Positions 42,635 through 50,353 of a DNA stretch of 64,000 nucleotides are shown here, one piece after another; the stretch's first letter is position 1, and the number at the start of each line of letters is the position of its first letter. Source of the DNA: Candidatus Roseilinea sp. (GTDB taxonomy: Bacteria > Chloroflexota > Anaerolineae > J036 > Brachytrichaceae); the NCBI GenBank assembly GCA_025998955.1, contig AP024676.1, positions 2,480,001 to 2,544,000 of the forward strand, read 5' to 3'. The position numbers and the translations under genes were made by a program. The notes under the pieces were generated by a model. That model was not told where the DNA came from and did no database searches. It was given only the letters and a program-made list of their open reading frames with translations.

Positions 42635-43480
42635 ATGAATACCGATTCACGCTCGACGCTCGCTTTGTTTAAAGGACTTGGCCTTTGCGCGATCGTCGCT
42701 GCGCTCATCGTCGGGGCGTTGCCCACGACCACGGCGCACATGCAGGGTGACTCGCCTTTGCCTACACCACCCCCACCGACTGCCGAACCGGAACCGACGC
42801 CGGCGCCCACGGTCGCGCCCACGCCCACCCCACGCCCGGCGCAGACCATTCCAGCACCCCGGCTGGTGACGCGGCGCATCCAGGGGAAAGATGCGGCTGC
42901 CGCATACGAGATAGACGTGCGGTACCCGGTGGTGAACCGGCCGGCGGACGTATGGTTGCCCTTCAACGCGCTCAGCGAAGCACAAGCGCGCGAAGTCATC
43001 GCCGACTTCAAGGCCGATGTTGCCGCGATGGGCGTGGTCACCCCAGCGGCTGTGCCGACCAGCACGCTTTCGTCGAATTGGGAAGCTTTCCGCGCCACGC
43101 GCGACTTCATCAGCATTCGTTCGACCTACGGCGTCTACATGTCGGGTGCAGCGCATCCGACCTCGTTCACCCGCGTGATCAACTTCGACCCACGCACGGG
43201 GCGGAACCTCGACCTAGCCGACTTGTTCCGCCCCGGCACAGACTACCTAGGCGCGATCGCAGCCTATTGCACCGAGGTTCTGCAGCGCAGAGGGACGCTC
43301 ATCTTCCCCGAAGGCGCCGAACCCAAGTCGGAGAACTACGCCAACTGGAACATCGGGCGCAGAAATCTGGTGATCACGTTCGACGTGTATCAGGTCGCGC
43401 CTTATGCCGCGGGGCCGCAAGAATGCCAAATGCCGCTGAGCCGGCTGCGCAGCCTGCTGGCCAACCCAGGCCGCTGGTGA
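42635..43480 (+). CDS. Secreted DUF3298/RsiV-like protein
   Basis: A 281-residue protein. A signal peptide/anchor (LCAIVAALIVGALPTTTA) is followed by a proline-rich spacer (PLPTPPPPTAEPEPTPAPT) and a folded domain. The domain includes YEIDVRYPVVN, LSSNWEAFRATRDFISIRSTYGVYMSGAAHPTSFTRVINFD, a HxxGAHP-like SGAAHP core, and YQVAPYAAGPQEC. This is the DUF3298/DUF4163 layout also used by RsiV anti-sigma factors. No sigma factor is adjacent. Confidence 0.8.
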   Translation: MNTDSRSTLALFKGLGLCAIVAALIVGALPTTTAHMQGDSPLPTPPPPTAEPEPTPAPTVAPTPTPRPAQTIPAPRLVTRRIQGKDAAAAYEIDVRYPVVNRPADVWLPFNALSEAQAREVIADFKADVAAMGVVTPAAVPTSTLSSNWEAFRATRDFISIRSTYGVYMSGAAHPTSFTRVINFDPRTGRNLDLADLFRPGTDYLGAIAAYCTEVLQRRGTLIFPEGAEPKSENYANWNIGRRNLVITFDVYQVAPYAAGPQECQMPLSRLRSLLANPGRW

Positions 43481-43486
43481 TCTTCT

Positions 43487-43533
43487 TGTAGAGACGCGCG
43501 ATTGCGTGAGACGCGCAATCGGGCGTCTCTACA
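43487..43533. terminator. Long hairpin between two convergent genes
   Basis: TGTAGAGACGC pairs with GCGTCTCTACA, with inner CGATTGCG/CGCAATCG pairing. It lies between the DUF3298 and M20 stop codons and overlaps the M20 stop. Probable bidirectional terminator of a dispersed palindrome family. Confidence 0.6.
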
Positions 43534-44902
43534 TACCGACGCAGAAATCGCGCACCACTTCGTAGAGCACACGCACGCCCCAGGCCAGCGCAGAGATCGC
43601 CACGCGCTCATCGTGGCCATGCACCATCTCGAAGAAGCTCTCGCCCGGCGCGAACTGCATCGGCGAGAAGCCGTAGCAGATCGTGCCGAGCTTGGCGACG
43701 TGCTTGGCGTCGGTCGCGCCGGTCATCATGTAGGGCAGCGGGATGCCCTGCGGGTCGTGTCGCTTCAGCGCGCGCTCGAGCCGCTTGAACAGCGGTGTGT
43801 CGCATGGGAACTCGAGGGCGTCGCCGCTGCTGTCCACTCGAAACTCAATCGGCAAGTCGCTGCCCAGAGACTGGCGCAGCGCCTCAATCAGCGCGTCGGG
43901 CGTGGAGCCGGGCAGGATGCGGCAGTCCAAGGTGGCTTCGGCGGATGAGGGCACGACGTTGGTTTTGTAGCCGGCGCGCAGGCCGGTGGGGACGACCGTA
44001 TCATGCGTGATGGCGTAGAGCTCGGCAGCCAGGCCGGGATCGCCCACCAAGCGATGCAGCGGCACCTCGCGCAGTGCCTCCATATCCAGCCAGGCGCGCA
44101 GGGCGATGCCTGGCCCGCCGCCAATGCCTTCGGCCAGGCCGGCGATGAATGCGCGCGATGTGGCGGTGATGCGCGTCGGCAGCCGCACACGCGCCAGCCT
44201 TTCCAAGGCGCGGGAGAGATGCACCACGGCGTTATCGGCCTGCGGGATGCTGGCGTGTCCGGGCCGGCCGCGCGCGACCATGCGCATCCACACGTTGCCC
44301 TTCTCCGCCGTCTGAATGGGATAAAAGCAGCGATTGCCGATGTGCAAGCTGTATCCGCCGAACTCGCTCAGCGCATACTCCGCCCGCAGCAAATCCGGGT
44401 GCTGCTTGACCAGGATGCCGATGCCCTGGTTAGTGTCCGCCTCCTCGTCGGCGGTGGCCGCCAAAATTAAGTCGCGGCGCAGGGCCAACTCTCCCCGCCG
44501 CCTGGCCTGCGCGACCGCGAGGAACACGGCTAACTGCATGGCGGTGATGCCTTTCATGTCGAGCGCGCCGCGGCCATACACAAAGCCGTCCTTGACCTCG
44601 CCGCCGAAGGGGTCCATCGTCCAGCGTTCGCGCTCCACCGGAACCACGTCGGTGTGCGAATAGAGCAGCAGCGGCGCAGCGCTGCCGTCGCCCTTCAGAC
44701 GCGCGATCACGTTGCCGCGTTTCGGCGCGGTCTCGATGACGGTGGGCTCGATGCCCGCCGCGCGCAGGACGCGCGCGAGATACTCCGCTGCGAGCATTTC
44801 GTTGCCTGGCGGGTTCGAGGTGTCCAGGCGGATCAAGTCGCGCAGATAGCGCACGACATCCTCGGTCAGGGATTGCCCATTGGGCGGCGGCGCGCTAGGC
44901 AT
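43529..44902 (-). CDS. M20 family metallopeptidase (ArgE/DapE/carboxypeptidase-like)
   Basis: A 457-residue zinc amidohydrolase. It has LLLYSHTDVVPV, FVYGRGALDMKGITAMQL, ATADEEADTNQGI, and a C-terminal MMTGATDAKHVAKLGTICYGFSP and FFEMVHGHDERV, which supply the two-metal site. The substrate is unknown (acyl-amino acid or dipeptide). The ATG at 44902 fits the leaderless box 8 nt away; a longer frame upstream lacks family similarity. Divergent from the M24 peptidase gene. Confidence 0.92.
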   Translation of the reverse strand: MPSAPPPNGQSLTEDVVRYLRDLIRLDTSNPPGNEMLAAEYLARVLRAAGIEPTVIETAPKRGNVIARLKGDGSAAPLLLYSHTDVVPVERERWTMDPFGGEVKDGFVYGRGALDMKGITAMQLAVFLAVAQARRRGELALRRDLILAATADEEADTNQGIGILVKQHPDLLRAEYALSEFGGYSLHIGNRCFYPIQTAEKGNVWMRMVARGRPGHASIPQADNAVVHLSRALERLARVRLPTRITATSRAFIAGLAEGIGGGPGIALRAWLDMEALREVPLHRLVGDPGLAAELYAITHDTVVPTGLRAGYKTNVVPSSAEATLDCRILPGSTPDALIEALRQSLGSDLPIEFRVDSSGDALEFPCDTPLFKRLERALKRHDPQGIPLPYMMTGATDAKHVAKLGTICYGFSPMQFAPGESFFEMVHGHDERVAISALAWGVRVLYEVVRDFCVGM

Positions 44903-44910
44903 GCGCTTGA

Positions 44911-44916
44911 AGTATA
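44911..44916 (-). promoter_or_regulatory. -10 box TATACT, leaderless start of the M20 peptidase gene
   Basis: Eight nt separate the box from the ATG at 44902. Confidence 0.45.
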
Positions 44917-44959
44917 GCCAGATAGAATCGAGCACATCCCTGTTCGAGAGGTCTTGACC

Positions 44960-46153
44960 ATGCAAACCACCCTCCAAATCACCCGCGCCGAATTTCGCCG
45001 CCGCGCCGAGCGCCTGCTGGAGCACATTCGGTCGCAAAAGCTGAGCGGCGTCGTGCTCTTCGATAGCGCGTATGTGCATTACTTCTCCGGCTTCGCGTTC
45101 ATCCCCACCGAGCGGCCGATCGCCTTCGTGATGAATGCGCAGGGAGAGCAGGCGATGTTCGTGCCGCGGCTGGAGCTGGAACATGCGCGCGCCCAGACCG
45201 GCCTCGAACGCGTGGTGGACTACATCGAGTATCCCTACACGCCGCATCCGGCGCATGCCTTGGCCAAACTGTTGGCCTACATGGGCATCGCGCAGCGAAT
45301 CGGCGCCGATAGCGACGGCTATCCGTGGATCTTCGGCTATCGCGGGCCGGCGCTGAGCGAGACGACCGGCGCAGAGGTCGTGCGCGTGACGGCGTTCATT
45401 GAGGACCTGATGATGATCAAAAGCCCGGCCGAGATCGCGCTGATCAAGGAGAGCGCGAAGTGGGGCAACTTAGCACATCGTCTGCTGCAACGCTACACGC
45501 GCGCCGGTGTGACCGAGACCGAGGTGAGCCTGCGCGCCAGCCAAGAAGCCACGCTCGCTATGTTGAAAACGCTCGGCCCGCTCTACGCCTCGCGCAGCAT
45601 GTATGGCGATGGCGCATCCGCCGGCTATCGTGGACAGATCGGCCGCAATGCCGCGATTCCCCATGCCCTGGCCAACAACATCACCTTCCAAGTGGGCGAC
45701 GTGCTGGTCACCGGCGCCGGTGCCCCGATGTGGGGCTATAACAGCGAACTTGAGCGCACGATGGTGATCGGTGGCTTGACGGACGAACAGAAGCGCTTGT
45801 TCGATCACATGGTGGCGCTCCAGGATCTGGCCATCCGGTCGCTGCGGCCAGGCGTCAGGTGTTCAGACGTGGATCGCGCCGTGCGGGCCTACTTCGAGCA
45901 GCATGATCTGATGCCATATTGGAAGCATCACACCGGCCACGCCATCGGCCTGCGCTACCACGAGGCGCCCTTCCTGGACATAGGCGACGACACCGAAATC
46001 AAGCCGGGCATGGTGTTCACCGTGGAGCCGGGGCTATACGCCGCGCACCTCGGCGGCTTTCGCCACTCCGACACCGTCGTCATCACCGAGGACGGTCATG
46101 AGGTCATTACCTACTATCCCCGTGACCTGGCGAGCCTGACCATCCCGGCCTGA
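44960..46153 (+). CDS. M24 family peptidase (Xaa-Pro dipeptidase-like)
   Basis: A 397-residue pita-bread-fold protein. The creatinase-like N domain has LLEHIRSQKLSGVVLFDSAYVHYFSGF. The catalytic domain has WKHHTGHAIGLRYHEAPF, VFTVEPGLY and FRHSDTVVITEDG. In canonical M24 peptidases two aspartates come first in a DxG...GYxSDxTRT motif; here the segment reads GAGAPMWGYNSELERTM, with T-G for the first aspartate and Glu for the second. The metal-site change suggests an altered activity. The ATG at 44960 has AGAGGT upstream. Confidence 0.85.
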   Translation: MQTTLQITRAEFRRRAERLLEHIRSQKLSGVVLFDSAYVHYFSGFAFIPTERPIAFVMNAQGEQAMFVPRLELEHARAQTGLERVVDYIEYPYTPHPAHALAKLLAYMGIAQRIGADSDGYPWIFGYRGPALSETTGAEVVRVTAFIEDLMMIKSPAEIALIKESAKWGNLAHRLLQRYTRAGVTETEVSLRASQEATLAMLKTLGPLYASRSMYGDGASAGYRGQIGRNAAIPHALANNITFQVGDVLVTGAGAPMWGYNSELERTMVIGGLTDEQKRLFDHMVALQDLAIRSLRPGVRCSDVDRAVRAYFEQHDLMPYWKHHTGHAIGLRYHEAPFLDIGDDTEIKPGMVFTVEPGLYAAHLGGFRHSDTVVITEDGHEVITYYPRDLASLTIPA

Positions 46154-46327
46154 TCTGCACCATACATCCTGCTGCTCTACAACGCCACGCAATTTGACAC
46201 GGGCTGGGTATACAACAAAATAGTAAGCATCACAAGCGCGCCGTCTGATCACTGATGACTCTCTGACCTGAGCAAAGCAGCACGCAGACAATCCTGAAAA
46301 AGCAAACAGTCTGAGGAGGCAAAATCC

Positions 46328-47944
46328 ATGAGTCAAATGTCGCGTTCAACTTCCCTTCGATTGACGGTAGCGTTCGGCTTGGCGCTGGCGCTCGCGCTTG
46401 CCGCATGTGCGGCGCCGCCCCAGGCAGCGCCGTCTCCGGCGCAACCGTTTGCCGAGGAAGCCAAACCGGCTGAAGCTACTGCCCCTGCGCCTGGCCAGCC
46501 CAAGCCTGGCGGCACTTTGCGTGTCGGCACGAACCAAGATGCTGTTGGCTTCGATCCGCACCTGACTAACGCTACCGCCTCGTATCGCATCTTGGAGAAC
46601 ATCTACAGCTCACTACTGCGCTTCAAACCGAATCTGGAGATCGAGGGTGACCTGGCCGAGAGCTACCGCGCCATTGACCCCACCACCTGGGAGTTTAAGC
46701 TGCGCAAAGGCGTGAAGTTCCACAGCGGCAAGCCACTGACCTCGGCCGATGTCAAATACTCGCTCGAACGGATCAAGGATCCGGAGGTCAAATCGCCGCG
46801 CAGCTCGCAACTGGCGCCCATCGTCGCGATTGAGACGCCGGACGATTACACGGTCATCATCAAGACCGAGAAGCCCTTCGCACCATTGCTGGCCGTGTTG
46901 GCCGACCGCACCATCGCCATAGTCAATAAGGACTTCGTCGAGGCGAACGGTGGCAAGCTGGACAACGTGGCCGACGGCACCGGCCCGTTCAAGCTCAAAG
47001 AGTGGGTGCCGAACACGCGCACGGTGCTGGAGAAGAACCCGGACTATTTCATTCCCGGCCAGCCTTTGCTCGACCAAGTGATCTACCAGCCGATCCCTGA
47101 CGACACCGCGCGCAGCACCGCCGTGCGCACTGGCACGGTGGACTTCATCGAGTATGCCCCACCGAAGGACTTGGAGCTGTTGCGCAGCGATGGCAACATC
47201 GTCATCACCGGCGAGGGCAACAACAACGTGCGCTTCTTGGCTTTCAACACTACGGTGAAGCCGTTCGATAACCCGAAGGTGCGCCAAGCTATCGCCTGGG
47301 CGGTGGATCGCGAGGCCGTGCTGCAGGCTGCTGTGAACGGCGCCGGCACACCGCTATACGCCGGCCCCTTCCTGCCATCCTTCTGGCCGGGATTGCAAGA
47401 GCCGGTCTACAAACGCGATCTGGAAAAGGCGAAACAGTTGCTGGCCGAGGCCGGCTATCCCGATGGCTTCACCGCTAAGTTGAAGAACACGCCTACCTAC
47501 AGCTTCCTAGGCAACGCCGGCATCGCCGTCCAGGAGCAACTGAAGGAGATCGGCATCAATCTCGAAATCGAATCGCTGGAGTGGAGTGTCTTCCTGAAGG
47601 ATTACCTGGGCAAGAATTTCGAGGCCGTCGTCAGCGGCTACAGCGGCTTTGCCGACCCGCATACGCCGCTCGATGGCACCTATGTCACCGGCCGCCAGAA
47701 CAACTTCATGAGCTACAGCAACCCCAAGTTCGACGAGCTGGTGGCTCAGGGCGCGCAGGAAACCGATCAGGCCAAGCGCGCCGAGATCTACCGCGAAGCG
47801 CAACGCATCTTGCTCGAGGATTCACCGATGGTGTTCCTCTACGCCGCCAACGAGTATGAGGCGATGCAGAGCTACGTGAAGGGCTACGTGCACTACCTGA
47901 ACGGTTCGCACGTGTCATTCCGCCAGGTCTGGCTCGACAAATGA
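46328..47944 (+). CDS. ABC transporter substrate-binding lipoprotein, family 5 (peptide/nickel type)
   Basis: A 538-residue extracellular lipoprotein: lipobox ALALAACAAPP, a proline/alanine tether, then GGTLRVGTNQDAVGFDPHLTNATASYRILENIYSSLLRF and WEFKLRKGVKFHSGKPLTSADVKYSLERI, the family-5 solute-binding signature. PDVYPIF is replaced but the C-terminal GSHVSFRQVWL is typical. It heads an importer operon with two permeases. AGGAGG lies 7-8 nt before the ATG. A hairpin separates it from the permeases. The substrate is unknown (dipeptide, oligopeptide or similar). Confidence 0.92.
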   Translation: MSQMSRSTSLRLTVAFGLALALALAACAAPPQAAPSPAQPFAEEAKPAEATAPAPGQPKPGGTLRVGTNQDAVGFDPHLTNATASYRILENIYSSLLRFKPNLEIEGDLAESYRAIDPTTWEFKLRKGVKFHSGKPLTSADVKYSLERIKDPEVKSPRSSQLAPIVAIETPDDYTVIIKTEKPFAPLLAVLADRTIAIVNKDFVEANGGKLDNVADGTGPFKLKEWVPNTRTVLEKNPDYFIPGQPLLDQVIYQPIPDDTARSTAVRTGTVDFIEYAPPKDLELLRSDGNIVITGEGNNNVRFLAFNTTVKPFDNPKVRQAIAWAVDREAVLQAAVNGAGTPLYAGPFLPSFWPGLQEPVYKRDLEKAKQLLAEAGYPDGFTAKLKNTPTYSFLGNAGIAVQEQLKEIGINLEIESLEWSVFLKDYLGKNFEAVVSGYSGFADPHTPLDGTYVTGRQNNFMSYSNPKFDELVAQGAQETDQAKRAEIYREAQRILLEDSPMVFLYAANEYEAMQSYVKGYVHYLNGSHVSFRQVWLDK

Positions 47945-47957
47945 CGCATCGAGAAAA

Positions 47958-47999
47958 ATGAAGCATCGGGAAGCTAAACTTTCCTTCCCGATGCTTCAT
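47958..47999 (+). terminator. Hairpin after the substrate-binding gene
   Basis: A perfect 16-bp stem ATGAAGCATCGGGAAG/CTTCCCGATGCTTCAT with a 10-nt loop, 14 nt after the binding-protein stop and 11 nt before the permease start. Likely attenuates transcription of the permeases or protects the upstream mRNA. Confidence 0.65.
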
Positions 48000-48010
48000 G
48001 CACCTCCGCG

Positions 48011-48961
48011 GTGACGCGCTACATCGTCCATCGCTTGCTCGTCGCCATACCCGTCGTGTTCGGCGTGAGCCTGTTCACGTTTGGGTTGGTGCGTTGGATC
48101 CCCGGCGATCCCATCTTGGTCATGCTCGGCCCCGACGTCATCGGCGCCGACGTGGAAGGCATCCGACGGCTGTATGGGCTGGATCGCCCCTGGCCGGTGC
48201 AATATGTCGAGTGGCTGACCAACGTCCTGCGCGGCGACCTGGGCCAATCTATCCGAACGCGTATGCCGGTTGGCCAGTCCATCCTCCAGCGCCTGCCGGT
48301 GACGATCGAGTTGACGACCTTGTCGCTGCTGCTGGGCCTGATCCTGGGCATCCCGCCGGCTATCCTGGCAGCGACCCACCGCGGCAAAGTCACCGACGCG
48401 GTCGTCGGTGTCATCTCGCTGCTGGGCATCAGCGTGCCCGGCTTCTGGCTGGCGATTTTGCTCATGCTGCTCTTCTCGCTTCACTTACGCTTGTTGCCTT
48501 CTATTGGTTACGTACCCCTGCACGAGAACGCTGCCGGCAACTTACGCCATCTGCTCTTGCCGGCGCTGGGCCTGGCGCTGCCGCTGGGCGCAACGATCAT
48601 GCGCTTCATGCGCTCGTCGCTGCTGGAAGTGTTCGGGCAGGATTACATCCGCACCGCGCGTGCCAAGGGATTGACGCAGACGAAGACGGTGCTGAAGCAC
48701 GCGCTGCGCAACGCGCTCATCCCGGTCATCACCGTTATCGGCATCCAGGTCGGGCGATTGTTGGGCGGAGCGGTCATCATCGAGCAGATCTTCGCCCTGC
48801 CCGGCCTGGGCCGGCTGGTCTTCGATGGCATCTCCACCCGTGACTATCCGGTTGTGCAGGGCACCGTGCTGGCGTTCACCGTGATCTTCATTCTGATCAA
48901 CCTGTTGGTGGACGTGTTGTACAGCGTCATTGACCCGCGGATCAGGCTGACCGCTCGATGA
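48011..48961 (+). CDS. ABC transporter permease (DppB/OppB type)
   Basis: A 316-residue permease with the N-terminal TRYIVHRLLVAIPVVFGVSLFTFGLVRW, LYGLDRPWPVQYVEWL, and the EAA loop YIRTARAKGLTQTKTVLKHALRNALIPVI. About six membrane helices. GTG start, with GAGGCA-like weak ribosome binding site only. It overlaps the next gene by ATGA. Partner ATPases are not in the window. Confidence 0.92.
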   Translation: MTRYIVHRLLVAIPVVFGVSLFTFGLVRWIPGDPILVMLGPDVIGADVEGIRRLYGLDRPWPVQYVEWLTNVLRGDLGQSIRTRMPVGQSILQRLPVTIELTTLSLLLGLILGIPPAILAATHRGKVTDAVVGVISLLGISVPGFWLAILLMLLFSLHLRLLPSIGYVPLHENAAGNLRHLLLPALGLALPLGATIMRFMRSSLLEVFGQDYIRTARAKGLTQTKTVLKHALRNALIPVITVIGIQVGRLLGGAVIIEQIFALPGLGRLVFDGISTRDYPVVQGTVLAFTVIFILINLLVDVLYSVIDPRIRLTAR

Positions 48962-49797
48962 ACTCGCCCCTCCGCCGCGCGCTCTACCGCGCCATCCGCA
49001 GTCCGCAGTTCATCATCGGTGCGGCGCTCGTGACGTTGTTCGTGTTAACGGCAGTGCTCGGCCCGATATTGTCGCCCTACAGCCCCACGGCACAGAAGAT
49101 GAGCTTGCGGCTGAAGCCGCCCAGCGCCGAACACGTGCTGGGCACGGACGACTTCGGGCGCGACGTGCTCAGCCGCATCTTGCACGGCGCGATGCCATCG
49201 CTACAGGTGAGCGTGCTATCCGTCGCCGGCTCGCTGGTCATCGGGGTGATCATCGGCCTGATCGCCGGCTATCGCGGCGGTTGGACGGATACGCTCTTGA
49301 TGAGCCTAATGGACGTGCTGCTGGCCTTCCCGGCGGTGCTGCTCGCGATTGCCATTCTGGCCGTGATGGGCACGGCGTTGAGCAACGTCATCTTGGCCAT
49401 CGCCATCGTCAACCTGCCGACCTTCGCCCGGCTGGCGCGCGGCTCGACGCTGGCGACGCGCGAGTTGTTGTATGTCGAGGCAGCGCGCAGTTTGGGTGTG
49501 CCGCCGATCGCGATCATGTGGCGGCACATCCTGCCCAACATCGCCGCACCGCTGATTGTGCAGACGTCACTCACCATCGCTGCCGCTATTCTGATCGAAG
49601 CAGCGCTGAGCTACCTGGGCCTCGGCATTCAGCCGCCGGCGCCATCATGGGGCAACATCCTGTCTTCGACCTACGGCTTCATCCAGACCAACCCGTGGCC
49701 GTCGGTGTTCGCCGGCGCGGCCATCGCCCTCGCTGTGCTCGGCTTCAACCTGCTCGGCGACGGGCTGCGCGATGCACTCGACCCGACGACGCGTTAG
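48958..49797 (+). CDS. ABC transporter permease (DppC/OppC type)
   Basis: A 279-residue permease. It has the N-terminal helix FIIGAALVTLFVLTAVLGPIL, the signature HVLGTDDFGRDVLSRILHGA, and the EAA loop YVEAARSLGVPPIAIMWRHILPNIAAPLIV, with C-terminal SYLGLGIQPPAPSWG. It starts on the ATGA overlap with the first permease. The operon ends here with no dppD/dppF-type ATPase genes. Confidence 0.93.
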   Translation: MNSPLRRALYRAIRSPQFIIGAALVTLFVLTAVLGPILSPYSPTAQKMSLRLKPPSAEHVLGTDDFGRDVLSRILHGAMPSLQVSVLSVAGSLVIGVIIGLIAGYRGGWTDTLLMSLMDVLLAFPAVLLAIAILAVMGTALSNVILAIAIVNLPTFARLARGSTLATRELLYVEAARSLGVPPIAIMWRHILPNIAAPLIVQTSLTIAAAILIEAALSYLGLGIQPPAPSWGNILSSTYGFIQTNPWPSVFAGAAIALAVLGFNLLGDGLRDALDPTTR

Positions 49798-49904
49798 CCC
49801 GTCAACCGGTCATTGCGGCAGCAGAGCGAAACTCACGTTGCCTACCTAGAACTGCACGTCTGAGGCACATCCGTTCGTCGGCTGCATTCGTGCATAGGAG
49901 TGCA

Positions 49905-50135
49905 TAGGAGACCCGCCCCGGCGTAAACGCCGGGGCTGAAAGGGGCGGGATGCGCGGCGTGCCCGTATGCTCAGCGCTGGGATTTATCCCAGCGCGACTG
50001 AAGCCGCTCGGCGACTAAAGTCGCGGGCTACACGGTGCCAAGTCCCTGCAGGACTGATTTTGAGCCTGCGAAGCAGGCTTCGCTGTGCGTAGCCTGCAGC
50101 TTTAGCTGCAGCAGTGCTGAGTCTACGTTCCCCCA
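49905..50135. repeat. Cluster of five or more different short palindromes in one intergenic region
   Basis: In about 230 nt, in order: GGCG-TAAACGCC with a GCCCC/GGGGC extension, GCGCTGGGATTTATCCCAGCGC, GGCGACTAAAGTCGC, AAGTCCCTGCAGGACTG, AGCCTGCGAAGCAGGCTTCG and AGCCTGCAGCTTTAGCTGCAGC. Each is a separate small hairpin. There is no reading frame of note. The string sits between the peptide importer and proS. Confidence 0.7.
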
Positions 50136-50353
50136 TTTTGAAATGCACCTCCAATGCTCCCGCCCGTTTTAAGCATCTGTATAATCGTCGTATCGCATGG
50201 TCAGCGCATCTCGCCGGCTGCCTACCTCGCCCGCTGGGTAAGTCAGCGGGCTGATCCTCGAGCCCGATCAACGGCTCGGCCCTGGCCGACTGCGCGCCTC
50301 GGCAGGGCGCTCACACGGTTCGATATTGGCATTCCACACCCGCAAACTCGATC
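50136..50353 (+). promoter_or_regulatory. proS leader with TATAAT and three hairpins
   Basis: TATAAT at 50180-50185 is the best -10 candidate. After it the untranslated leader of about 160 nt can form CCCGCTG/CAGCGGG, GAGCC/GGCTC, and GCCCT-GCCGA/TCGGC-AGGGC hairpins (about 50228-50310). I see no T-box motif. Whether it regulates proS is unknown. Confidence 0.35.

Noticed and set aside
49905-50135. CRISPR array
   Set aside because: The units differ from each other in sequence and length, there are no constant repeats with variable spacers, and no cas gene is present.
50136-50353. T-box riboswitch upstream of proS
   Set aside because: The conserved T-box antiterminator sequence was not found.
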